From assembly GCF_014202975.1 (NCBI RefSeq), contig NZ_JACHHZ010000004.1:558001-622000 (forward strand): 64,000 bases of DNA, written 5' to 3'. Shown here in pieces: positions 9,034 to 17,331 of the stretch (positions are counted from its first letter, which is position 1; each line of letters begins with the position of its first letter). Position numbers and translations under genes: made by a program. Source of the DNA: Povalibacter uvarum (lineage in GTDB: Bacteria > Pseudomonadota > Gammaproteobacteria > Steroidobacterales > Steroidobacteraceae). The notes under the pieces are model-generated. The model was not told the DNA's origin, searched no databases, and was given only the letters and a program-made list of their open reading frames with translations.

Positions 9034-10757
9034 AGTCCGGAGTACAGCGAACCCATCGGAGCATCTGTGGACGGCGCCGGACGGGCGGCGGCGATGATGA
9101 AGCGCGCTTCGCTGTCGCAAGGCTGATCGGCGGCGCAAGCTACGGCAACCGTCGAACCGGTGAACTGAAGGACATCGTTCCCGGAGCGTAGCTTGCCGTC
9201 GACGATCAGTGGCGAGCGACTCTCCAGCCGGTAGCGGCCAGGGAAGGGCAGGGCAACCTGCGTCTGCGTCGTCGCCGGATGAATGTTGGCGCCGGCCACT
9301 TTGATGGGTCCCCAATAGCTGAGGTAGAACTGCTCGATCAGCTGCCGGTCCTCGGGCAGCAACCATGAGGATGCGCCGGAGGCTGGGTCGAGTACGGGAC
9401 GGTTTGCGAGCAGCAGAGGTGGCTGGTGCCGCGACATCGCCGGCTTCATGAATCCGGCACGCCTGTCGCGGTAGTCGCTGAGTCCCCAGCTGCTCATGAA
9501 GAAGTTGATCTTGGGGAAGCTGCTGATCATGCCGCTGTGATCGATATAGGGAACGGGATCAGGAAATATCTGGTGAACCGCCGCGACCACTGCGTGCTGA
9601 TGCCGGATCTGGTCGTGGTGCAGCTGCATACCCTGCAGTATCCCTTTGACGAATAGCCCGAACCCCAGCGCCGCAACCAGCGAGTAGGCCAGGACAGCCT
9701 TGGCATGCCTGGCTGCGATCCCCGTGAGCGTTTCTGCTGCCACTCCCGCCAGTACACAAGCGGGTGCAAGCATCACGACATAGTAGTAAGGGAATGCGTT
9801 GCGGTAGAACAGGATTGGAGTCAACGACAGTGCCAGCGTCGCGGTCTGCCAATAGCGACGTTGCAACAGCGCGGCTATGAGCCCGCCATAGATCAGCCAC
9901 CAGGCGAGGCGATCCTCGTACCGCGTTTCGTAGTAGACGCTTGCGCGCGGGAAGAATGGAACGTCCAGCAGCGTCTTCTGCGCGGTGCCCGCGACGTATT
10001 CAGTTGCGTGGTGAGAGGTTTCGGCGAGCGACAGCGAATGCAGCGACACGAGGAGCAGTGCGGTGCCGACGGCCACCGCACCGGAGGTCGCAGCCAGCAT
10101 CAGGATGCGCCGTATTGGCTGCGGCTGACTGCGCTGCAATTCGACGACGACCAGCAGTGCACCGACGAGCGGGATCGAGAGCGCGGCCTTGACGCTGACA
10201 GCTGCGGATGCACCAAGACAGAGGCCGACTGCTATGCCGCGCCTGATCTGCGTCGCAGACGAGGTGAGGAACAGCAAGGCCGCGACCAGCAGCGGCGCCA
10301 TCAACGAGTCGTAACGGAACGACGCTCCATGCTTGATGATGGGCGACATCGACAGGTAGCACAGGGGAGCGATGAGTGCCGCCACGGACCCGAGCCATCG
10401 CGCCGCCAGCTTCCAGATGAGGAACGCCGTCAGGATGAGCAGGGCAGCCATCACGGTCCTGGCAGCAAGAATCTGTGCGATCTCGTCGTCGCCGATCCTC
10501 ACGAGCCATGCGAACAGGTGGGTGTAAGCGCCCTGCAACAGCAGAGTCAGTTCGCCGCGGGTCAGTTCGTGGACATGCGACAGGAAATTGAACTCGTCCC
10601 AGTTGATGTTGATCCGGCGAGTCAGTGCCACCTTGCCCAGCAACAGGACGCATGCAGCGAGACCGATGCACGCCGCGATGACCCGCGTCATCATCGGGGC
10701 CGGCGCAGCATCGGCGCGCGGGCCGGTCGCCGCAAGAGCTTCGGAAGGGTGATTCAT
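9030..10757 (-). CDS. GT-C fold membrane glycosyltransferase (PMT/ArnT-like)
   Basis: A 575-aa polytopic protein with about ten or more hydrophobic segments through residue 370 and a soluble C-terminal domain. The first periplasmic loop carries NINWDEFNFLSH, whose Asp-Glu pair is in the place of the catalytic acidic residues of GT39/ArnT-like enzymes that use polyprenyl-phosphate sugars. A second loop has the FRYDSLMAPL motif. It likely transfers a sugar from a lipid-phosphate donor (perhaps made by the adjacent GT2) to an acceptor outside the inner membrane. The acceptor could be pilin, lipid A or a polysaccharide; the sequence does not say which. Confidence 0.75.
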   Translation of the reverse strand: MNHPSEALAATGPRADAAPAPMMTRVIAACIGLAACVLLLGKVALTRRININWDEFNFLSHVHELTRGELTLLLQGAYTHLFAWLVRIGDDEIAQILAARTVMAALLILTAFLIWKLAARWLGSVAALIAPLCYLSMSPIIKHGASFRYDSLMAPLLVAALLFLTSSATQIRRGIAVGLCLGASAAVSVKAALSIPLVGALLVVVELQRSQPQPIRRILMLAATSGAVAVGTALLLVSLHSLSLAETSHHATEYVAGTAQKTLLDVPFFPRASVYYETRYEDRLAWWLIYGGLIAALLQRRYWQTATLALSLTPILFYRNAFPYYYVVMLAPACVLAGVAAETLTGIAARHAKAVLAYSLVAALGFGLFVKGILQGMQLHHDQIRHQHAVVAAVHQIFPDPVPYIDHSGMISSFPKINFFMSSWGLSDYRDRRAGFMKPAMSRHQPPLLLANRPVLDPASGASSWLLPEDRQLIEQFYLSYWGPIKVAGANIHPATTQTQVALPFPGRYRLESRSPLIVDGKLRSGNDVLQFTGSTVAVACAADQPCDSEARFIIAAARPAPSTDAPMGSLYSGL

Positions 10758-10875
10758 GGATGCGTCGAGGATCGGTTCCGGCAGTCAGGGTAGGTGCGTT
10801 ATGGAAGCTAAAACGGGGTATGGTTCTCAGATTCAGGGCTTAAGAGCGCTTACCTTGCCGGGACTAGGAGAGCAC

Positions 10876-11850
10876 GTGCGTAAGCTGATCATCCAGATTC
10901 CTTGTTACAACGAAGAGGGCACGCTTGGCCTGACACTGGACGCTCTGCCCCGCTCCGTTGCGGGCTTCGATGTCGTCGAGCGGCTGATCATCGATGACGG
11001 ATCGAAAGACGATACCGTGAAGGTTGCCCGTCAGCACGGCGTCGAACACATCGTCTCGCTGTCGAGCAACCAGGGTCTGGCCCGGGCGTTTCTCGCGGGA
11101 CTCGAGGCTGCCCTGAAGGCAGGCGCCGACGTCATCGTCAACACCGATGCTGACAATCAGTACGACGCAGCAGGCATCGATGATCTGGTGCGCCCCATTC
11201 TTGCCGGCCAGGCACAGATCGTCATTGGAGCACGGCCGATTTCGGCGATCACCGAGTTCTCGCCGCTGAAGAAGATGCTGCAGCGGTTGGGGAGCGCGGT
11301 CGTGAAAATCGCGAGCGACACGGAGATCCCCGACGCTCCGAGCGGCTTCCGCGCGATTCACCGGGATGCGGCGCTGCGGTTGAACGTCTTCAACAACTAC
11401 ACGTACACGCTCGAAACCATCATCCAGGCAGGTCGCAAGGGTATCGCGATCACGTCGGTCCCGATCCGCGTGAATGGCGCCACCCGGCCCTCGCGCCTGG
11501 TGAAGAGCATGTCCTCGTATGTCCGGCGGTCGATATTCACGATCGTCCGGATCTTCGTTCTCTATAAGCCGCTGCGATTCTTCATGTGGGTCGGCAGCCT
11601 CTTCCTGATTCCCGGCGTGCTGGTGGGGGCCCGCTTTCTGTGGAAGTACCTGCAGGGCCAGGGCGACGGACACGTTCAATCGTTGATCCTGTCGTCGATC
11701 CTGATCGTCACGGCAATGGTAGTGTTCGGGGCGGGCATCGTCGCCGATCTGGTTGCCGCCAATCGCGTGCTGCTGGAAGAAGTGCGGATGAGGCTGCTGA
11801 AAGCGGAGATCGTTTCGGGTAGCCACGATGCGTCGAGGCCGTGCGAGTGA
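10876..11850 (+). CDS. GT2 glycosyltransferase, dolichol/undecaprenyl-phosphate sugar synthase type
   Basis: Family 2 glycosyltransferase that should load a sugar onto polyprenyl phosphate at the cytoplasmic face. The protein opens with KLIIQIPCYNEEGTLGLTL, then LIIDDGSKDDT and the DxD-like NTDADNQYD. Two C-terminal hydrophobic segments (FMWVGSLFLIPGVLVGARFL and SSILIVTAMVVFGAGIVADL) match GtrB/DPM-type enzymes. I choose the GTG at 10876 because AGGAG lies 5 nt upstream and the family usually starts just before this motif. The upstream in-frame ATG at 10756 would overlap the start of the divergent GT-C gene. It is a natural partner for the GT-C enzyme. Confidence 0.8.
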   Translation: MRKLIIQIPCYNEEGTLGLTLDALPRSVAGFDVVERLIIDDGSKDDTVKVARQHGVEHIVSLSSNQGLARAFLAGLEAALKAGADVIVNTDADNQYDAAGIDDLVRPILAGQAQIVIGARPISAITEFSPLKKMLQRLGSAVVKIASDTEIPDAPSGFRAIHRDAALRLNVFNNYTYTLETIIQAGRKGIAITSVPIRVNGATRPSRLVKSMSSYVRRSIFTIVRIFVLYKPLRFFMWVGSLFLIPGVLVGARFLWKYLQGQGDGHVQSLILSSILIVTAMVVFGAGIVADLVAANRVLLEEVRMRLLKAEIVSGSHDASRPCE

Positions 11851-12640
11851 TTTCCCGGATCGCCAGCCGCCGGCGTTCTGCAGACATGCAGCGTCGCGAT
11901 TCAAGATGAACCTGACGACGCATCTCAAGCACGGGCGCGAAGCATTCCTGGATCGCGCGGCCGACGCTGCCACGTGGGAGAACCGTCTGTTCTCCGGCAC
12001 CACATACGCGCTATGGCGAGCCTCCAGAGAGGTGATGCAACAGCATTGCTCGGGCCTCGCTCTCGACGCAGGTTCGGGCCGTGAATCCTGGAAGCAAACC
12101 GTTCTTCGATCCGCCAGCGGCTATGAGTCCATCGATATCGCGCCGCGCGGTGAATCGCATCCCACGTGGATCGGTGACGTCACCAACATGCCTGCCGTGC
12201 CTGATGCGCGCTACGACACGGTCGTGTGCCATCAGGTTCTCGAACACGTACGGCGGCCCTGGGCGGCAATTGCAGAGTTCCACCGCGTCCTGAAGCCGGG
12301 CGGGAAGCTGATCATCTCGGCTCCGCATCTCAGCCGCAGGCACGAGCTGCCCCACGACTATTTTCGGTTCACGCAGGAAGGGATGGCGGCGCTGCTCGAG
12401 GATGCTTCGTTCACCGGCATCTCCGTGCGTACCTACGGGGGCATTGCAGCCTTCCTGCATCACCAGCTGAGCTTCTTCTTCCCGGGTCTGTTCGTCGGGC
12501 TGCCCTTGGTGGGGCCGGTGACGCTGGCGTTGAATGCGCCGCTTTCATGGCTGAGCGCCACCGTCGACGATCTTCTGGATCGTCCGCGTCTCATGCCCGT
12601 GGGCGTTATCGCAGTTGCCACGAAGCCAGGCGGATCGTGA
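11828..12640 (+). CDS. Class I SAM-dependent methyltransferase
   Basis: A soluble methyltransferase of the Methyltransf_11 type. Motif I is ALDAGSGRESWK. Later come VCHQVLEHV and FHRVLKPGGKLIIS, the hallmark post-motif region, and then HDYFRFT. It overlaps the end of the upstream GT2 gene and its stop overlaps the next start (TGATG at 12638-12642), so GT2, methyltransferase and GT4 form one operon. An alternative ATG at 11906 begins MNLTTHLKHGREAFL and may be the true start, because the first 26 residues look non-conserved. The substrate is probably a sugar or lipid intermediate. Confidence 0.75.
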   Translation: MRRGRASDFPDRQPPAFCRHAASRFKMNLTTHLKHGREAFLDRAADAATWENRLFSGTTYALWRASREVMQQHCSGLALDAGSGRESWKQTVLRSASGYESIDIAPRGESHPTWIGDVTNMPAVPDARYDTVVCHQVLEHVRRPWAAIAEFHRVLKPGGKLIISAPHLSRRHELPHDYFRFTQEGMAALLEDASFTGISVRTYGGIAAFLHHQLSFFFPGLFVGLPLVGPVTLALNAPLSWLSATVDDLLDRPRLMPVGVIAVATKPGGS

Positions 12641-13941
12641 TGCCCGCGGATGTCGATCCGATGCAGCGGGGCGCAGCGGATTCCGCGGCGCCACCCGGTC
12701 GGGTTCTGCTCGTCACGTCGAATTTTCCTCGGTGGCCCGGCGACAGCACGACGCCGTTCGTGCTGCACATCGCGCAGGACCTCATATCACTCGGGTGGCA
12801 CGTCAGAGTGCTCGCGCCGCATGCGCCCGGAGCATTGCGCGATGAAACGATCGACGGCGTCAGCATCCGGCGCTTCCGGTACATGTGGCCGCAGTCCCAG
12901 CAAGTCCTCTGCTACAACGGCGGTGCACTGATCAATCTCCGGCGCGACTGGCTCAACCTGTTGCGCGTGATCCCCTTCGTGATATGCGAGGGACTGGCGA
13001 TCCTGAGCGAGGTGATTCGCGGCCGATTCGATGTCATCCATTCGCACTGGCTGCTGCCGCAGGGATTCACGGCCGGTATCGTCTCCCGGCTGCTGCGCGT
13101 GCCGCATGTTGCGACGATCCATGGCGGGGATGTGTTCGCGCTTCAGAGCGGTGTGCTCAGGATGTGCAAGAAGCTAGCGCTTCGATTCAGCGATGCAGTG
13201 ACCGTCAACAGCTCGGCGACGGCGGCAGCGGTAGAGAGAATCGCCCGTCCCGCGAGACTCGTGCAGATTCCCATCGGTGTCTCGGAGCACGATGCGGACG
13301 CACTGGCTGTGAGGGTTCGAGCGATACGCGCCCGGTACAGGCGCGATGACGGGCCTCTCGTCGTGTTCGTCGGTCGGCTGGTCGACGAGAAGGGCGTAGA
13401 CGATCTGCTGCACGCCATAGCGACGGTGGTCGATCGGTTGCCGCACGTCACGGCGCTGGTGATGGGGGAGGGACCGGCGAGGCCCGCACTCGAGACACTA
13501 GCTCAACAGCTGGGAATCGCCGATCGAGTGCACCTGACTGGCTGGGTGCCGCACGCTGAAGTGCGCGCCCACCTCGCGGCAGGAGATATCTTCGTCGGAC
13601 CATCGCGACGCTCCAGCGATGGCTGGGTGGAGGCGCAGGGGCTCGTCTTTCTCGAGGCGATGCTCGCAGGAGTGCCGGTCGTCGCTACTGCGTCCGGCGG
13701 CATCATCGACACCGTGCGCCAGGAGGAAACCGGGTTACTGGTGGACGAGCGCTCGCCAAGTCAGATCGCCGACGCCATCGTCCGCCTGTGCAACGAGCCC
13801 GAGCTAGCGGACAGGCTGCGAAGGGCAGGTCGTCAGCTGGTTCTCGACGGCTACACGCGCGGCAAATCCGCTCGAGCTTTCGCGCGGGAATTCACGTTGT
13901 CGATGCGACAGCCATCGCGTCAGGACTGCGACCGTTCGTAG
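12640..13941 (+). CDS. GT4-family glycosyltransferase
   Basis: A GT-B retaining glycosyltransferase of about 433 aa. The N-terminal domain has VLLVTSNFPRWPGDSTTPFV and VIHSHWLLPQGF followed by IHGGDVF. The C-terminal nucleotide-sugar domain has VFVGRLVDEKGVDDLL, VMGEGPARPALE, VHLTGWVPHAEV and the E-x7-E type EAQGLVFLEAMLAGVPVVAT. The ATG at 12640 overlaps the methyltransferase stop by one base. The open frame extends upstream to 12226, but that part overlaps the methyltransferase and is not coding. Its 3' end overlaps the convergent methyltransferase gene by 22 nt. Confidence 0.85.
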   Translation: MPADVDPMQRGAADSAAPPGRVLLVTSNFPRWPGDSTTPFVLHIAQDLISLGWHVRVLAPHAPGALRDETIDGVSIRRFRYMWPQSQQVLCYNGGALINLRRDWLNLLRVIPFVICEGLAILSEVIRGRFDVIHSHWLLPQGFTAGIVSRLLRVPHVATIHGGDVFALQSGVLRMCKKLALRFSDAVTVNSSATAAAVERIARPARLVQIPIGVSEHDADALAVRVRAIRARYRRDDGPLVVFVGRLVDEKGVDDLLHAIATVVDRLPHVTALVMGEGPARPALETLAQQLGIADRVHLTGWVPHAEVRAHLAAGDIFVGPSRRSSDGWVEAQGLVFLEAMLAGVPVVATASGGIIDTVRQEETGLLVDERSPSQIADAIVRLCNEPELADRLRRAGRQLVLDGYTRGKSARAFAREFTLSMRQPSRQDCDRS

Positions 13942-14561
13942 AAGTAGAAATCCGCAAATGTGTCGTCACGATGCGGATTCTCCAGTCGCTGTATCAGGCG
14001 GAACTGAGGAAAGGCCTTCGCCACGTCGAGCGTGAACGGATGATGGCGCACGTGACGCGACGGATGGCGCGCGTCCGTATCCGAAGAGTAGACGATCACG
14101 AAGCGACGTGCGGTCGTGAAGAGATGCTGCAGGTACATCTCGTAGACCGAGTCCTCCAGCAGGTGGTAGATCACATCCAGCGACATCGTGAGGTCGGCGG
14201 TGAGCATGCCCGGCAGGTTGACGGTTCTGACGGGGTCGTATTGCAGGAACGATTTGGATGAGTCATTGGCGAACCGCTGGCGGCACAGATCAATGGCAGT
14301 CGCCGAGACATCGAGGCCGACGTACTTCGGATAGCGTGCCAAGGTGAGTTGATTGCCATCCCCGCAGCCGAATTCCATCACGTCCGTCACGGCTCGAGTT
14401 GCTACGAACTCATTCAGGACACCGGCCTTGAACTCGGCCAGATGACCGTAGGAACCGGCACCTGAATTCAATCCGCCGGCGTACCGCCGTTCCCAGTAGT
14501 CTGCGGAGGACTTTGCCGCCAGTCCCAACCAGATCTGTCGGAGCAACCGAGCCGGATTCAT
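13920..14561 (-). CDS. SAM-dependent methyltransferase
   Basis: A 213-aa class I methyltransferase. SADYWERRYAGG is followed by motif I VMEFGCGDGNQL, then YVGLDVSATAIDLC and the acidic motif MSLDVIYHLLED. It lies on the minus strand 43 nt after the flippase gene and is likely co-transcribed with it. It probably methylates a glycan or its precursor in the same cassette. No closer function can be read from the sequence. Confidence 0.75.
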   Translation of the reverse strand: MNPARLLRQIWLGLAAKSSADYWERRYAGGLNSGAGSYGHLAEFKAGVLNEFVATRAVTDVMEFGCGDGNQLTLARYPKYVGLDVSATAIDLCRQRFANDSSKSFLQYDPVRTVNLPGMLTADLTMSLDVIYHLLEDSVYEMYLQHLFTTARRFVIVYSSDTDARHPSRHVRHHPFTLDVAKAFPQFRLIQRLENPHRDDTFADFYFYERSQS

Positions 14562-14604
14562 GCGATGCCTGCCTTCAGAGTCGGAATGATCGTGTCATAG
14601 GCGC

Positions 14605-15945
14605 CTAGTCTATCGCCGCCTTCGAGAACGCTGTGGGATGCAGTCCCATTTTTCGCCGCACGGTCAGTGCCAGGCCCGCACTCAGGACCGCGAGGCTGAA
14701 GGCGGTGGCGACCGCCGCTCCGGTCACACCCCAGTAGGGGATCAGGATCAAGTTGCCGACGACGTTGAGTACGCCCGCGATCGCAAAGCAGAGCGCAGCC
14801 GCCTTCTCATGGCGAGTCATGATCAGCAGGTATCCCGAGGTTCCGGCTGCTGCGTTGATCACGTAAGCGACGGACAGGATGGCGAGTGCCGGATAGGCAT
14901 TGACGAACGGGGCGCCGAAGAGTCCCAGCAGCTCCCGACCGAATATCGTCAGGGCAACCGCGACGCAGATCGATGCCGCGAGGACCTGCCTTGCGGCCCG
15001 GGTCGCCACCCTTTGCAGCCCCGCATGGTCATCTTGCGCAAACAGTCTGGCGATTTGTGGCGCCGCAGCCATGTTCACTGCGGTGAGCGGAAACGCGACG
15101 AGCATCGCTGCGTTGCTCGCGACGCGATAGATGCCGGCGCTGGACGGCTCGCTGAGCAGGCCGAGAACGATGACGTCTGCGTAGGTCAGCAGCGTATTCA
15201 TGCCCAGCATCCAGACGAACGGCAGGCCGCGAATCAGCATCTCCATGGAACCGGGCTGCGCGGATGCAGCTGCATCGCCTGACGGCAGGACACGCCGCAG
15301 GATGGCCACGCCAGCTACGCATGCAATGCCGACGGCGGCGATGTACGCGAGCACGGGGATACTATCGCCCACGAGCGTCAATGAGGCGGGCAATACCAGC
15401 AGGAGCAGCAATGCGATCGGCTGAACGAGGGTTTCCGGGATCTGGCCGACCACCACACGACCGAGGCCCTGGATGGCCGCCTGCCTGATTCTGGCGTAGG
15501 CCACCAGGGGCAACGCGAGAGATCCGATCCGCAGGCCAGCTGCAATTTGCGGATGGGTCCTGTCGAGCAGCAGACTCGTCACCGCAACGAGCAGTGCGAC
15601 ACCCACCGAGATCGCCAACGAAAGGCGTGTGGACAGTCGCAGCAAGCCACGCAGCTTCGGCAGCTGATCCTGCCCACGCAGCACAGCCGCGTCTCGCAGC
15701 ATCAGTCGATCGAAGCCCCCGGCCGCAGGAATCGCTAGCACGGCGATGCAGGCACTGACGAAGGCGTAGATCCCATACGCCTGCGCTCCGTAGAGACGTG
15801 CCACGACCATTGCGCACGAGAACTCGAGGCCAACGTACGACACTCTCACTGCGAGTGTCGCGAACGAATCCCACGTGAGGCGATCTCTCAAGGCAGCGCC
15901 GCGAGATCTGTCCGTTGCGGTCGACACCTCACCCTCGGCTGGCAT
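14605..15945 (-). CDS. Polysaccharide/oligosaccharide flippase (Wzx/MATE-like)
   Basis: A 446-aa protein with about 12 to 14 hydrophobic helices across its whole length. The N-terminal pattern of oligosaccharide flippases is present: a helix with SFATLAVRVSYVGLEF, then VVARLYGAQAYGIYAFV and FDRLMLRDA. It should translocate lipid-linked glycans across the inner membrane. Its presence suggests the neighbouring transferases build a lipid-linked oligosaccharide. No Wzy polymerase or Wzz is visible, which favours short glycans or export of a single repeat unit (inference). Confidence 0.8.
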   Translation of the reverse strand: MPAEGEVSTATDRSRGAALRDRLTWDSFATLAVRVSYVGLEFSCAMVVARLYGAQAYGIYAFVSACIAVLAIPAAGGFDRLMLRDAAVLRGQDQLPKLRGLLRLSTRLSLAISVGVALLVAVTSLLLDRTHPQIAAGLRIGSLALPLVAYARIRQAAIQGLGRVVVGQIPETLVQPIALLLLLVLPASLTLVGDSIPVLAYIAAVGIACVAGVAILRRVLPSGDAAASAQPGSMEMLIRGLPFVWMLGMNTLLTYADVIVLGLLSEPSSAGIYRVASNAAMLVAFPLTAVNMAAAPQIARLFAQDDHAGLQRVATRAARQVLAASICVAVALTIFGRELLGLFGAPFVNAYPALAILSVAYVINAAAGTSGYLLIMTRHEKAAALCFAIAGVLNVVGNLILIPYWGVTGAAVATAFSLAVLSAGLALTVRRKMGLHPTAFSKAAID

Positions 15946-15975
15946 GCAAGCATGAGCGGCATCGGCGCGTCCTGA

Positions 15976-17331
15976 TTACTCGATCCCGAGCTTCTTGATC
16001 CTGTACCGCAGCGACCTGAACGTCATTCCCAGCAGCGCAGCCGCCTTGGTCTTGTTGTACCGGGTCTGCTCCAGGGCTCGAACGATGGCATCGCGTTCGA
16101 TGTCCTCCAGCGCTTCACCCAGTTTTTCGCCGGGGGCGACACTGCTCTGGATCGGGACGTCCGCAGCGGCGACCTTCGGCCGCAGCTGCAGATCGCCGAC
16201 ATCGATCATTCCATTCGAGCACAGGGTCGCCGCGCGCTCGAGCACATTCTCCAGCTCGCGGACGTTGCCCGGAAAGTGATAACCGCTGAGCGTCTTGACT
16301 GCGTTGTCGGTGACGCTGAGGTCGGCATTGCCGATCTGCTTGCCGAGTCTGGCGATGATCGAGTCGACGAGTTCCTGGATGTCTTCCAGGCGTTCGCGCA
16401 GCGGCGGCACTCGCACTTCGATCACGTTCACGCGGTAGAACAGGTCCTCGCGGAACTTGCCCTCCGCAACGAGCGCCGCGAGATTCTTGTGCGTTGCGGA
16501 CAGCAGGCGGATATCGGTTGGGATCTCGCGCGACTCGCCCACCGGGCGCACGCTTTTCTCCTGGATGACGCGCAGCAGCTTGACCTGCATGTGCAGCGGC
16601 AGGTCGGCGATCTCGTCCAGGAACAGCGTCCCGCCCTCGGCGGACTGAATGAGTCCCTGCTTGTCGGCGATCGCCCCCGTGAAAGCCCCTTTCTTGTGGC
16701 CGAACAGTTCGCTCTCCATGAGCTCTGTGGGAATCGCGCCGCAGTTCACCGGGACGAAGGGGCCGTCGCGACGTGCGCTAGCATCGTGAATGAGGTGGGC
16801 TACGAGCTCCTTGCCGGTGCCGGACTCGCCGTAGATGTGCACCGGCGCCTGGCTGCGTGCGACACGCTCGATGAGCTCACGCAGCTGCTCCATCCTCGCT
16901 GACTTGCCGAGCAGCTTCACCTGCGGGAGCTGGATCGTGCTCTCGCTGCTGTCGCCCAGTTTGAGCGTCGCCGCGATCAGCTTGCGCAGCACCGCGAGAT
17001 CCAGCGGCTTCGAGATGAAGTCGAACGCGCCGAGCTTCAGTGCGCGCACGGCGGTTTCGACATTGCCGTGTGCGGTGATGACCGCGACGGGTATATGGGG
17101 TTTGTGGGTCTGGATCCATTCGACGAGGTTCAGGCCGTCGCCGTCCGGTAGCCGCATGTCCGTGAAGCACAGATCGAAGGCGCCATTGCGCAGTTCGCGC
17201 GTCGCCGTCGCGACGTCGCCCGCAGTGACGACGTCGATGTTCATGCGCTCGAGCGTGATGCTGAGCAGCTCCCGGATGTCCGGTTCGTCGTCGACGACAA
17301 GAGCGCGATGCTTCTTCAAGGCATTTCCCAA
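15976..17331 (-). CDS. pilR: Sigma-54-dependent response regulator PilR
   Basis: NtrC-family activator, 451 aa. The receiver domain (about 8-120) has VVDDEPDIREL and the phospho-Asp in CFTDMRLPDGDG. The central AAA+ domain has Walker A GESGTGKE, the sigma-54-contacting loop GAFTGA and Walker B GGTLFLDEI. The Fis-type helix-turn-helix at the C-terminus contains NKTKAAALLGMTFRSLRYR. It overlaps pilS by 16 nt. PilR activates pilA, and a matching sigma-54 promoter is found at 4505-4520. In this strain the pair is separated from pilA by a glycan gene block. Confidence 0.94.
   Translation of the reverse strand: MGNALKKHRALVVDDEPDIRELLSITLERMNIDVVTAGDVATATRELRNGAFDLCFTDMRLPDGDGLNLVEWIQTHKPHIPVAVITAHGNVETAVRALKLGAFDFISKPLDLAVLRKLIAATLKLGDSSESTIQLPQVKLLGKSARMEQLRELIERVARSQAPVHIYGESGTGKELVAHLIHDASARRDGPFVPVNCGAIPTELMESELFGHKKGAFTGAIADKQGLIQSAEGGTLFLDEIADLPLHMQVKLLRVIQEKSVRPVGESREIPTDIRLLSATHKNLAALVAEGKFREDLFYRVNVIEVRVPPLRERLEDIQELVDSIIARLGKQIGNADLSVTDNAVKTLSGYHFPGNVRELENVLERAATLCSNGMIDVGDLQLRPKVAAADVPIQSSVAPGEKLGEALEDIERDAIVRALEQTRYNKTKAAALLGMTFRSLRYRIKKLGIE

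Noticed and set aside
12226..12639. Upstream in-frame part of the GT4 gene
   Set aside because: It overlaps the methyltransferase gene in another frame and shows no glycosyltransferase similarity; the ATG at 12640 fits coupling.
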